This document shows, piece by piece, positions 30,745 to 38,021 of a stretch of 64,000 nt of DNA (positions are counted from its first letter, which is position 1; every line of letters begins with the position of its first letter). Under the pieces are notes generated by a model. That model ran no database searches. It worked only from the letters and a program-made list of their open reading frames with translations, and had not been told where the DNA came from. This DNA comes from Chromobacterium alkanivorans (GTDB taxonomy: Bacteria; Pseudomonadota; Gammaproteobacteria; Burkholderiales; Chromobacteriaceae): NCBI RefSeq assembly GCF_016937655.1, contig NZ_JAFHKL010000013.1:62001-126000 (forward strand). The letters run 5' to 3'. The position numbers and the translations under genes were made by a program.

Positions 30745-30770
30745 ACGCCGCAGCCTCCCCGCTGCGGCGT
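30745..30770. terminator. Bidirectional hairpin terminator
   Basis: ACGCCGCAG (30745-30753) pairs with CTGCGGCGT (30762-30770), eight-base loop. It lies between the convergent genes ending at 30692 and 30779, so it could end both transcripts, although T-runs are short. Confidence 0.55.
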
Positions 30771-30778
30771 TGTCACGT

Positions 30779-31108
30779 CTACATCACATCGGATATCTGA
30801 ATGAAGCCGGCGTGCAGTTCCTGGCGGATGGGTTCCAGCAGGGCCGCCATTTGCTCGCAGTTGATTTGCTGGTTCTCCTGGCAGTTCAGCAGCAGGGACA
30901 TCATGGCGTGCAGGCTTTGGTTGGCGGTGTGGAGGTGGACCATGCCGCGGGTCAGGTTCTCGTCGGCCTGGAGGTAGCACTCCTCCAGGGCTTTAACCAG
31001 GGCGTAGGCGTCGTCTTGGCCGGCGGTGGCGATGCGCAGCTGCTTGATCTGCTGGTACATCTGTTGCAGCAGCCATGTTTTTTGGGTTTTGGCGACGGCG
31101 GCGCTCAT
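30779..31108 (-). CDS. DUF1484-like protein, copy 1
   Basis: 109 residues, all-helical in appearance. The C-terminal half HTANQSLHAMMSLLLNCQ, then LLEPIRQELHAG is shared with the gene at 58011-58325 (HSATQSLQALMSLLLSCP, LLEPVRQELQAG). This matches my recollection of DUF1484, a small family of unknown function in Chromobacterium and Ralstonia. Its ATG overlaps by ATGA the stop of a conserved short reading frame upstream, with GGAG eight bases before the ATG. Confidence 0.65.
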   Translation of the reverse strand: MSAAVAKTQKTWLLQQMYQQIKQLRIATAGQDDAYALVKALEECYLQADENLTRGMVHLHTANQSLHAMMSLLLNCQENQQINCEQMAALLEPIRQELHAGFIQISDVM

Positions 31109-31194
31109 GGCTGGCGCTCCATCGTGGCGGGTTGGGGAAAACTAGGGGTTTGCCGGCAGAAACTCAATATATTCATTATGGCCTCCACAAACAT
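31105..31194 (-). CDS. Conserved short reading frame upstream of DUF1484 copy 1
   Basis: 29 codons from the ATG at 31194 (MFVEAIMNILSFCRQTP) to a TGA overlapping the DUF1484 ATG. The same peptide, MFVEFIMKIFNFSRQSP, occurs upstream of the second DUF1484 gene, with several of the base changes falling in third codon positions. In this copy one base is lost just upstream (near 31204), so the longer version seen in copy 2 is broken. It may be a leader peptide or a small membrane-active peptide. Translation is not shown. Confidence 0.35.
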   Translation of the reverse strand: MFVEAIMNILSFCRQTPSFPQPATMERQP

Positions 31195-31975
31195 TTGCTT
31201 AAGGAAGCCTGCACGGCACGCACGGAAGGCGTGGGCAGGCTCATGACAAAGTGGGAGGACCGGAACGTTCCACGGCAGCCCAAGGGGCTCAGTGCCATGA
31301 GCCCACCCGGTGGTGGCAGACGCATGAGCACATAGCAAGTCGCAGCCAAGCGAATTGCTAAGAAACGTTCAGAACGGGCCTCCCAGCCCATGGCTGCGTT
31401 ATTTGGCGCAGCGCATGGGCAGAGTAAGGGGGGAAGACAGGGGCGTCAAGGCTAGGGCATGCGGATTGAGGAGAGTAAAGCGGCGGTGTCCGCGTTTTCT
31501 GCATGGATGGATAAGCTCGGCTTTTGCCATGTTGCATTTTCCCACCATTATTTTTTTACGGGGGCTCTTGCGATTAAGCCATGCAGGTGAGGGAACGGGG
31601 GCGTGATCATGGCAATAGGCTTGCGGTAGAAACTTAGATGATGTTGGTATGTTTTGGGGCGGTCAGATTAAGTTGGCAAGGCATTTCCGTAAAGCGTGGC
31701 GTGCTTTAGTTCTATTATGCAATAGCTTTTCTTGCTGAGTTGAATTTTTTATTTTGCATGCTATTGGTATTTTTGGTTTGTGTTGGAATTATAAAATTTT
31801 ATTCAGAGATAAATCATTCTAATGATGTGGCTGATTTTATTTCGGGCTTCTGGGGGTGGGGGGCTTCGAAGGACATATTGAATTGACACTTGGGAAAATG
31901 CGGGAGCAGAGTGCTGATTGCCTGCGCTGCTAGCAGGCTTGTTGATTTCAACGCTATTTTATTTGGAGAGCACTC
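31195..31975. other. Long intergenic region between DUF1484 copy 1 and the small-peptide gene
   Basis: About 780 bases between divergent genes. The left part repeats the region upstream of DUF1484 copy 2 (shared GTGGGCAGGCTCATG, ATGGC-x-GCG and CCATGTTGC blocks), with about 130 extra bases in this copy. The right part is AT-rich and contains a 28-base motif (31764-31791) that recurs at 58846-58873. No gene seen. Confidence 0.5.
31764..31791. promoter_or_regulatory. Motif shared with the region upstream of the porin gene
   Basis: TTGGTATTTTTGGTTTGTGT and its continuation match 58846-58873 at 23 of 28 positions. Both copies lie in the AT-rich gap between a leftward DUF1484 gene and a rightward gene, about 235 bases beyond a shared CATGTTGC block. 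This suggests a common regulatory site; function unknown. Confidence 0.35.
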
Positions 31976-32113
31976 ATGCCATTAAGCAAACCAGCCACCC
32001 CGGTTAAACCTCCGGTTGTGAAGGTGTTGATTGGCGGGAAAGTCGTTCTGGTGTCCAAGTCCGCCGTCACTCCGGTTCAGTCTTCCGCCACATGCTTGAT
32101 TATTGCCAACTAA
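31976..32113 (+). CDS. 45-residue peptide, possible precursor peptide
   Basis: ATG at 31976 with a good GGAGAG ribosome-binding site six bases upstream. The protein starts MPLSKPATPVKPPVVKVLIG and ends SSATCLIIAN, with a single Cys near the C terminus. It is basic, Pro/Val-rich and has no classical signal peptide. It is followed by an acyltransferase, an acyl carrier protein and two proteases, so a modified and processed peptide product is conceivable. No homologue family comes to mind. It is separated from the next gene by a degenerate MITE-like repeat. Confidence 0.55.
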   Translation: MPLSKPATPVKPPVVKVLIGGKVVLVSKSAVTPVQSSATCLIIAN

Positions 32114-32126
32114 TTATGAGGTAAAT

Positions 32127-32300
32127 AAAGTGAGCCCTGCTGATAAGCGTTTGCTTACGATCTACTGTGTGTCGGCGATACAGTATTGAAAACCTCTTTG
32201 AAATGCTTATGTGCCGTATATACACGCCGCTTTCTCAGTTGTTTTCTTTTTGTCTTGCCTTGGCTCGAGTGGTCGTAAACAGGCGCTAAGGGCTCACTTT
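32127..32300. repeat. Degenerate MITE-like repeat enclosed by a 12-bp inverted repeat
   Basis: AAAGTGAGCCCT (32127-32138) and AGGGCTCACTTT (32289-32300) are exact inverted copies. Between them lies a diverged copy of the dispersed ~145-bp repeat: TTACGATCTACTGTGTGTCG, CTTTGAAATGCTTATGTGCC, GGTCGTAAACAGG. In RNA the ends could pair into a long hairpin between the peptide gene and the acyltransferase gene. Confidence 0.65.
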
Positions 32301-32331
32301 ATCTGGCATTTTTTGGCTTTGGAGGAGGGTA

Positions 32332-33357
32332 ATGGAGAATCTAAACACTATATCGTCTACGTCGACAGCTTATGCCATGCCTGTTGGCGTAAAGTTCTCA
32401 GATTTGATGGACCTCATACCTCGTTGGGCCTGGTTTGGTGGTAAGTGGCCTTATCCGCTGCAAATGATGCTGGCTGTTTTGGTTGGGAGCGGATGGACGT
32501 TAAAGGCTTTAACGAGTACGGCTAAAGCGAGTCTGACGCTGTCTGCCATTTCCCATGTGATGAGCGTGTCGTATTTTCGGAGCTGGCAGGTCTATTGGAA
32601 AATACAGATCAATCACGCTAGGAACACCCTGACCTTTTCCACCCTTTGCCGGCTGCCTGGAGATCAATTATTGCGCTGGGGTCGAAAACATACGCATGTA
32701 GATATCCAGGCGCCAAAGGGCACGCTTCCGGAAAAGCCGGTTGTTTATCTGCTGGTTTCATTCGCGTTGCACTATTTTGGCATGCTGTTGCCCGTGCAGC
32801 AGCAATATGCCAATGCCAGGAAAATTGCCGTGGTGCAGCCACGCCGCGCTTTGGAGCCTTTGCAGAAGATTGGCTTTTATCCATTTTTATCCGCCATGAC
32901 CGGGCAGAAAATTGAAGGGATTGCCGCTGACCAGCCATTGGTGGCAAGGCAGATTGCCAGGGCGGTGCGTCAAGGTTATTCCGTGGCGATGAGAGTGGAC
33001 AGCATGCCAACGGAAACCGTGCGCATGGTGGGGTCTCGGCTCTGCGGCAAAGCCGCGATGTTTCCATTGAGCATTCTGGAGTTGGCCAAGAGGCTGGAGG
33101 TGGATCTGGTTGTGCTCAGCGTGGTGAGAGAGGGGGGCGTGTTTCGTACCGCCAGCCATTTGCGTCTTTCCGTGCCGAGCCAGTCTTCAGGGGAGGAACT
33201 GGCTGAGCTGGCCTGCCGCATAGATGGTGCGATAGGCGCATTGATTGCTCGTTATCCCGAGCAATACACCGCTTGGCACGCGGTAGCGGAACGTTGGCGC
33301 TTGGCGCAGGAGATAGAGCAGGCTCTTTCTGATGGAGGCGAATATGGAACTGCGTGA
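32332..33357 (+). CDS. LpxL/HtrB-like acyltransferase homologue
   Basis: 341 residues after a strong GGAGGAGGG ribosome-binding site. The layout fits lipid A late acyltransferases: an N-terminal hydrophobic stretch (PLQMMLAVLVGSGW), a central VVYLLVSFALHYFGML where LpxL has its catalytic H-x4-D, and the C-terminal ARYPEQYTAWHAVAERW. The His is present but the expected Asp is not, so catalysis may be altered or lost. Paired with an ACP it may take an acyl chain from that carrier. Membrane-bound, cytoplasmic face, by family. Confidence 0.65.
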   Translation: MENLNTISSTSTAYAMPVGVKFSDLMDLIPRWAWFGGKWPYPLQMMLAVLVGSGWTLKALTSTAKASLTLSAISHVMSVSYFRSWQVYWKIQINHARNTLTFSTLCRLPGDQLLRWGRKHTHVDIQAPKGTLPEKPVVYLLVSFALHYFGMLLPVQQQYANARKIAVVQPRRALEPLQKIGFYPFLSAMTGQKIEGIAADQPLVARQIARAVRQGYSVAMRVDSMPTETVRMVGSRLCGKAAMFPLSILELAKRLEVDLVVLSVVREGGVFRTASHLRLSVPSQSSGEELAELACRIDGAIGALIARYPEQYTAWHAVAERWRLAQEIEQALSDGGEYGTA

Positions 33358-33592
33358 AAAAGTGGCGGCCATTCTGGCAGAGGCGGCGGATTTACCGGTG
33401 GAGGCGATTCTTGAAGCCGCGGATGTGGAGACCTTGGGGCTGGATTCCCTGTCGCTGTCCGACGTGCTGTTTGAGTTGGAAAAAGCGTTTCAGGTCGAGA
33501 TTTCCGATGAGGAAGCTGGTCAATTGCACACTTTGCTGGATTTTGAGGCGCTATTGCAGCGCAAGCTTGCGGAAAGCGCGACAGCGGGGTGA
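33344..33592 (+). CDS. Acyl carrier protein
   Basis: 82 residues, acidic. LGLDSLSLSDVLFELEKAF contains the phosphopantetheine-accepting Ser of the D-S-L motif. ATG 33344 is preferred over 33332 because GGAGG sits five bases before it. It overlaps the acyltransferase gene by 14 bases, which argues that the acyltransferase uses this carrier. It is not the housekeeping ACP, which sits in a fab cluster. Confidence 0.85.
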   Translation: MELREKVAAILAEAADLPVEAILEAADVETLGLDSLSLSDVLFELEKAFQVEISDEEAGQLHTLLDFEALLQRKLAESATAG

Positions 33593-33653
33593 GCCAGGGG
33601 CATTCATGCCCGTTTCATGACCAAGCCAGGCTTAATCTTGAGGAAAGCTTGAT

Positions 33654-34448
33654 ATGAGCATGCCGTTGCTACGTAGCCGCGAGAGAACTGGGCTGTTTGG
33701 TCTGATAGCCGCGCTGGCATGGGCACAGTTGAGCAGCGGGGCGGCGTTATGGGGCCCTGCGCTGCTGGCTGTCTTGTGTGTCTGGCGTTCATGGTCTCAT
33801 GCCCAACCCTTGGCGCGCATGGTCATGCTGCTGGTGTCGGTTTGCTTGCTCAATCGCGTGTTGCTGCCGGGGTGGCAAATCTGGCCGCTGATCATGCTGT
33901 TGCCTATCTTGGCCACGTCCCTGGTGTTTTGGCGCCGGGACCGGCCGCGTCTGCTGGAAGTCATGCGCATGGGGCGCGTGAGGGCGCGTCATGTCGCTTT
34001 GGGTGTGCTGGTGGGCTTGATCAGTAGCGGCGTTTTGCTGCTGTGGATGCGTTGGTTCGCTCCGGATTTGCGGGTGCAGGCAGGTTTGATGCCGGCTTGG
34101 CCGGCTACGGCCTTGCTGGCGGTCATTCTGGGGTTTGCGTTGCTGAACAGCTGGATGGAAGAAGTCATGTATCGCGGCATGGTGCAAGGCAGTTTGATTG
34201 AAGCCGGTTTGTCCTTGCCTATCGTTCTGACGGTTCAGGCGATGGCTTTCTCTGCCGCGCATTACGCCGGAGGCGTGCCGAATGGCTTGGTAGGCGTTGG
34301 CTTGACCTTGTGGTACGGCCTGGCCTTGGGAGGGCTTAGAGCCTGGAGCGGGGGATTGGCTGCCGCCTTTATCGCTCATGTAACAACGGATGTGTGCATT
34401 GGTACCGTACTGGCGTTTCCGATGGTTCGGATGGAGATCATGCCGTGA
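33654..34448 (+). CDS. CPBP-family intramembrane metalloprotease
   Basis: 264 residues, about seven hydrophobic segments. The three CPBP (Abi) motifs are present: EEVMYRG (Glu-Glu-x3-Arg), FSAAHYA (His) and FIAHVTTD (His and Asp). These enzymes cleave within membranes (as in CAAX processing) and often sit in bacteriocin loci as maturation or immunity proteins. GAGGAAAG precedes the ATG. The next gene overlaps its stop. Confidence 0.82.
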   Translation: MSMPLLRSRERTGLFGLIAALAWAQLSSGAALWGPALLAVLCVWRSWSHAQPLARMVMLLVSVCLLNRVLLPGWQIWPLIMLLPILATSLVFWRRDRPRLLEVMRMGRVRARHVALGVLVGLISSGVLLLWMRWFAPDLRVQAGLMPAWPATALLAVILGFALLNSWMEEVMYRGMVQGSLIEAGLSLPIVLTVQAMAFSAAHYAGGVPNGLVGVGLTLWYGLALGGLRAWSGGLAAAFIAHVTTDVCIGTVLAFPMVRMEIMP

Positions 34449-35215
34449 TATGGCCGCGTCGACCGTCTTGTATTTATGTTTTCTCCATTGCCGGGCCTAT
34501 CACCGAGGCTTGCGCTCTGGAGTTTGCCATGCGGCTACGCGAACTGCCGGCACGAAAGCCGGCGGCTTGCGCGGTATTGCTGCGCGTCTCTTCCAATGGA
34601 GGCGCAGCCGGCAGCGCGGAAGCCATCATCGAAGCGGTCAAGCTATGCCGCGAGGAATTGGGGTTGCCTATTGTCTCCCTGGTGCTGGAGACGGCCTTGT
34701 CGGCAGGCTTGTTGATCGCTCTGGCGGCGGACCGGGTCGTGGTCACGCCCAGCGCCACCTTGGGCGGTGCGGGGGCGATTGTGCGCTTGTTGTCCCCGTC
34801 GGCATTGTTGTCGAAGATTGGCTTGCGCTACACCGCTTATGCCAGCAATGCCTTGAAAGATATGTTCAGCCATTGTTCCGATCTGGCGCCTGAGGCCGAG
34901 CAGGCGCTGCATGAGCTGGTGCAGAAAAACGGGCGGCAGTTCATGGCGACCATCTTGCAGTGCAGGCCGGGCTTGAGTCCAGAGGGGCTAGAGCGTGTGG
35001 CTACCGGACAGGTGCTCAATGGCTCGGAGGCCGCCGTTTTGGGGCTGGCGGATGTGGTGGGCGGGTTTTATTCAGCGGTGGCGGAATGCGGACGTTTGGC
35101 GGGACATGGCGCGCCTTTGCTGCGTTTTGTGGATCATGCTGCTGTTGCGCCATCTGTTCCTTTGGCGTCTTTCCATGGTTTGCTGCGGATGGGAAAACGG
35201 TGGCTCAGTCCCTGA
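34445..35215 (+). CDS. S49-family (SppA-like) serine peptidase
   Basis: 256 residues from a GTG that overlaps the previous stop (GTGA), with TGGAG upstream. S49 features: RVSSNGGAAGSAEAIIEA, then TALSAGLLIALAADRVVVTP holding the probable nucleophile Ser, and YASNALKDMFS holding the probable Lys of the Ser-Lys dyad seen in short (Bacillus-type) SppA. No obvious signal or membrane anchor. SppA enzymes trim signal peptides and other short peptides, which fits a cluster with a small peptide gene. Confidence 0.75.
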   Translation: MIWPRRPSCIYVFSIAGPITEACALEFAMRLRELPARKPAACAVLLRVSSNGGAAGSAEAIIEAVKLCREELGLPIVSLVLETALSAGLLIALAADRVVVTPSATLGGAGAIVRLLSPSALLSKIGLRYTAYASNALKDMFSHCSDLAPEAEQALHELVQKNGRQFMATILQCRPGLSPEGLERVATGQVLNGSEAAVLGLADVVGGFYSAVAECGRLAGHGAPLLRFVDHAAVAPSVPLASFHGLLRMGKRWLSP

Positions 35216-35895
35216 AGTGTTTTTGCCGGTGGGTATGTCTGGCGGTGGTTGGCCTGGGCTTGTCGCCCGCCGTCCAGGCCCAGCATGTCTACGAGTTGGA
35301 CTATCGGCGTATTGCCGACGGGGTGAATCTCAAATACCTGTTCCAGGTCAATCCGCAAACCTATCCGGCCCTGGCGTTTCGTCTGCGTTTGTCTACATTG
35401 GAGCGCGCTTTGTCCTTGGAGGGCAGTACGCTGGAAATTCTGGCGGCGGCCGCGCCCATCAGCATGCGTTTGGACCGTTTCGGCTCGGCAGCCGTACCTA
35501 TCAGCGCGGCTTTGTATGATGAGAATCCCCCTGTGCGGATCACGGTGCCGGCCAAGGTGAGCTTGCAGCTTGGGGTGGAGGTGCGCCTTAAGCGGCACGA
35601 TGTCGACGGGGTGGCGGTGGCGCAGTTGGAACAGGGGCGACGGCAGTATCAGGCGGCGATGCGCGAGGCCGGCTGGTGGGTGGCGCGGCTGGCTCCACGC
35701 TTGCAGCGGGTGGTGATTCGCATGCCGGCTGGTCCGGTGGCTGCTTGCAAGCTGGAGCCGGCCGCCACGGAAGCCAGCTGCGTCAGCGACGCAAAGGGGG
35801 AATGCCGGTTGCGGCTGGCTGATCTTTCCTCATCGCCCGCTGGCCGCGTGGGGTGTTTGCAGGGGGTGGAGGCGGTGTTGCTGGAGGCGGAGTAA
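35200..35895 (+). CDS. Secreted protein of unknown function
   Basis: 231 residues from a GTG at 35200, overlapping the peptidase gene by 16 bases. A signal peptide is visible (CLAVVGLGLSPAVQA, cleavage before QH). The mature part is beta-like in its first half (NLKYLFQVNPQTYPALAFRLRL) and has four Cys in the last 60 residues (AACKLEP, ASCVSD, GECRLRL, VGCLQG) that could form two disulfides in the periplasm. I do not recognise a family. It closes the peptide/acyltransferase/protease cluster. Confidence 0.6.
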   Translation: MAQSLKCFCRWVCLAVVGLGLSPAVQAQHVYELDYRRIADGVNLKYLFQVNPQTYPALAFRLRLSTLERALSLEGSTLEILAAAAPISMRLDRFGSAAVPISAALYDENPPVRITVPAKVSLQLGVEVRLKRHDVDGVAVAQLEQGRRQYQAAMREAGWWVARLAPRLQRVVIRMPAGPVAACKLEPAATEASCVSDAKGECRLRLADLSSSPAGRVGCLQGVEAVLLEAE

Positions 35896-35949
35896 GCACT
35901 TGTTCAAAGCCTGCCTCGCGTCGGCGATACGGCGGAGGCGTTACAGCAG

Positions 35950-35976
35950 AAAGCCGCCCTTTCCGGGCGGCTTTTT
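35950..35976. terminator. Terminator between convergent genes
   Basis: AAAGCCGCCC (35950-35959) pairs with GGGCGGCTTT (35965-35974), five-base loop, followed by TT on the plus strand. It serves the plus-strand cluster and probably the leftward histidine decarboxylase gene. Confidence 0.8.
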
Positions 35977-36014
35977 ACGTGGTATTGCCACAAGCTGGCA
36001 GAGCTAAACCGGCT

Positions 36015-37172
36015 TTAAGCTGCGTTCATGGCGGCGTTGGTTGAGACAGCTCCCAAGTCCCGGATGATGTCGTCAATCAGGCGGTCCAGCCGCTGGCTGT
36101 CGTGGTGGTGGGGCGTGGTGATCAGGTGGGCCGCGCCGCCGGACCTGGCCAGGCCGTGTTTGTCGCACACCGGTTCAGACGGGCTGGGGAACACCACGGT
36201 GATGGAGTTCTTGCAGCGCCAGGCCTGAATGCCGGCGGCCTGAAGGCGGTCTATCGCGTATTGGGCCATGTCCAGGCAGTGGCGCACTTTGCGGCGCCAT
36301 TCCGCCAGCGGCCGGCTCTTGATGGCGGCCCACAACATCATGGGGGTGTGGCCGTTGCGGGAGCCGCTGATGGTTTGGTCTTTAGCGGAGATGTAGTCGA
36401 TTTCCACGGAGATGCGCGACACATTGCTGCGTTTGGCCAGCACGATGCCGCATGGCATGGGCGAACCTATCATCTTGTGGCCGGACACGCTGATGGAGTC
36501 GATGCCGTCGGCGAAGGAGTAGGGCTGCGGGGCGTCGACAAAGGGCAGGATCATGCCGCTGAGCGCGGCGTCGGCGTGCAGGTAGTAGTCCTGCCGCGGG
36601 ATGCCGGCCTCAGCCAGTTTTTGCTGGATGACGCCGATGTCGTCCACCGCGCCTTTCATGGTGGTGCCCACGTTGACGAAGACGATGGGGTGGCGTTCCT
36701 GGTCTTGTCGGATTTTGGCCACCAGGTCGTCGTAGTCGATTTCGCCGCTGGGCAGGGAGTCCACCGCGCGGGATTTGATGCGCAGCAGCTTGATGATCTT
36801 GGCCACGGAGTAGTGGCTGTCCTTGGAGTAGTACAGGGTGGCGTCCGGGAACAGTTCGCGGGCGAGGTAGCAGCCGAACATATTGCCTTCGGTGCCGCCA
36901 TTGGTCACGTAGCCCCAGCTTTCGTCAAAGGGGATGTGGAACAGTTCGGCGAAGAAGTGCATGACTTCGCGTTCGAAGTCGAAGGAGTTCAGCAGGTAGT
37001 TGCTGCTTTCGTTCCAGTCGCCGCAGTTGTTGATGGAGAAGCGCAGGAAGCGGTGCAAGGGGGTGTAGTCGAAGTCGGCTGACTCTGGGTAAGCAAGATT
37101 GAAATATTGGTGCTGCAAGCAGTACTGCCAAAAAGATTCGATACGGTTTTGGTCTAGAGAAGACAGCGACAT
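36015..37172 (-). CDS. hdc: Pyridoxal-phosphate histidine decarboxylase
   Basis: 385 residues of the group II PLP decarboxylase type, the length and pattern of bacterial histidine decarboxylases: [29 protein letters not shown], and [15 protein letters not shown] with the PLP-binding Lys. It converts histidine to histamine. In anguibactin and acinetobactin loci this enzyme supplies histamine for the siderophore, and the neighbouring N-monooxygenase and NRPS genes support that role here. GGAGCTCCCCC lies before the ATG. A MITE copy lies directly upstream, in the promoter region. Confidence 0.88.
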   Translation of the reverse strand: MSLSSLDQNRIESFWQYCLQHQYFNLAYPESADFDYTPLHRFLRFSINNCGDWNESSNYLLNSFDFEREVMHFFAELFHIPFDESWGYVTNGGTEGNMFGCYLARELFPDATLYYSKDSHYSVAKIIKLLRIKSRAVDSLPSGEIDYDDLVAKIRQDQERHPIVFVNVGTTMKGAVDDIGVIQQKLAEAGIPRQDYYLHADAALSGMILPFVDAPQPYSFADGIDSISVSGHKMIGSPMPCGIVLAKRSNVSRISVEIDYISAKDQTISGSRNGHTPMMLWAAIKSRPLAEWRRKVRHCLDMAQYAIDRLQAAGIQAWRCKNSITVVFPSPSEPVCDKHGLARSGGAAHLITTPHHHDSQRLDRLIDDIIRDLGAVSTNAAMNAA

Positions 37173-37193
37173 GGGGGAGCTCCGTGGTTTCTC

Positions 37194-37356
37194 AGAACCT
37201 GCTCACGATCCGCTGCGCGTCGACGGGATAGTTTAGACAGGGCGTTGAGAACGCCTTCGAAATGCTCATGCACCCTGTGTGCACTCCGCTTTCTCAGCTG
37301 TTCTCGCCTTGTCTCACCTTGTCTTGTCCTGGCTCGCAAGATCGTGAATGGGTCCT
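37194..37356 (+). repeat. MITE-like repeat, copy upstream of hdc
   Basis: Begins AGAACCTGCTCACGATCC and ends CAAGATCGTGAATGGGTCCT, imperfect inverted ends. Internal CGAAATGCTCATG and CCGCTTTCTCAGC blocks match the other copies. It contains GGCGTTGAGAACGCC, a short hairpin. Confidence 0.75.
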
Positions 37357-37447
37357 CGGTGGGTGGGTATTGCTGGTGTTTTTCCTTGTTGGCTGGGCGT
37401 GGGTTGGCGCCCGGTTTTGTCTGTTTTAGGGGTTCTGTTAGTGGTTT

Positions 37448-37591
37448 AGAGCGTGTTTACGATCTCGCGAGCAAGAGCGAGACAAGGCGAAAATGGCTGA
37501 GGAAGCGGAATGTACTAGTGGTACATGAGCATTTCGAAGCCGTTTTCAACGCGGTATCGCCGCAGCGCAGCAGGTCGTAAACAGGTTCTAA
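37448..37591 (-). repeat. MITE-like repeat, inverted copy
   Basis: Begins AGAGCGTGTTTACGATCT and ends GGTCGTAAACAGGTTCT, in the opposite orientation to the copy at 37194. The internal GACAAGGCGAAAA and GTACATGAGCATTTCGAA blocks are the complement of those in 55066-55204. Confidence 0.75.
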
Positions 37592-37624
37592 GGGCCGGTT
37601 CTGCGTGCCGGCCGCAGCCACTCT

Positions 37625-37897
37625 TCAAGCGCTCGCTTGCCGGGCGTCCAGCAGCGCTTCCCAGTCCGCCAGGGTGGGGGAGCGGCTCAGTTCTTCCGTG
37701 CGCACGGGGATGCCGCGGGCGTTGAGTTCCGCGGCCAGCGTCATCAGGCGCAGGGAATCCAGGCCGTAATACATCAGGTTTTCCGTGGGGTTCAGCGCCC
37801 CGTCTTCCGCTATCAGTTGCCGCAGCCGGCTGTGCAGCCATTGGTGCGTGCTGGCGGCTTGCGGCGGGGTGGTGCTGATTGCTTTTTCATTCGTCAT
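37625..37897 (-). CDS. Stand-alone aryl/peptidyl carrier protein
   Basis: 90 residues. The carrier signature is [18 protein letters not shown], with the Ser that takes phosphopantetheine. It resembles the C-terminal carrier half of EntB/AngB/BasF proteins, but the isochorismatase half is absent. It probably carries the activated dihydroxybenzoate that primes the siderophore. It is divergent from the large NRPS gene and shares a Fur-box-like site with it. Confidence 0.8.
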   Translation of the reverse strand: MTNEKAISTTPPQAASTHQWLHSRLRQLIAEDGALNPTENLMYYGLDSLRLMTLAAELNARGIPVRTEELSRSPTLADWEALLDARQASA

Positions 37898-37934
37898 GAC
37901 GATTTCACCTGGATCATTGCATCACGCTAAAAAT

Positions 37935-37953
37935 GTAAATTATAATCATTCGC
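37935..37953. promoter_or_regulatory. Fur-box-like site between the carrier gene and the NRPS gene
   Basis: GTAAATTATAATCATTCGC matches the 19-bp Fur consensus at 14 positions. It lies in the divergent promoter region of the carrier protein (37897) and the NRPS (38022), so iron would repress both. Consensus comparison by eye. Confidence 0.6.
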
Positions 37954-38021
37954 ATTTAGAGATGCCATATGGAGATGGAAGAAATGCAAGAAATCCATTT
38001 GTCAATTTTCATGGGTGCGAA

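Larger units (their letters stand above)
37173..37624. other. Gap with two MITE copies between hdc and the carrier-protein gene
   Basis: About 450 bases that contain two copies of the dispersed ~145-bp repeat in opposite orientation (37194-37356 and 37448-37591) and about 90 bases of other sequence. No gene seen. The repeats may separate hdc transcription from that of the carrier gene. Confidence 0.6.

Noticed and set aside
31355-31606. 83-codon frame in the gap after DUF1484 copy 1
   Set aside because: No ribosome-binding site or similarity to a known protein; the corresponding region at copy 2 has no such frame.
32211-32444. 77-codon frame across the repeat before the acyltransferase
   Set aside because: It begins inside the MITE-like repeat and overlaps the real gene, which has a strong ribosome-binding site at 32332.
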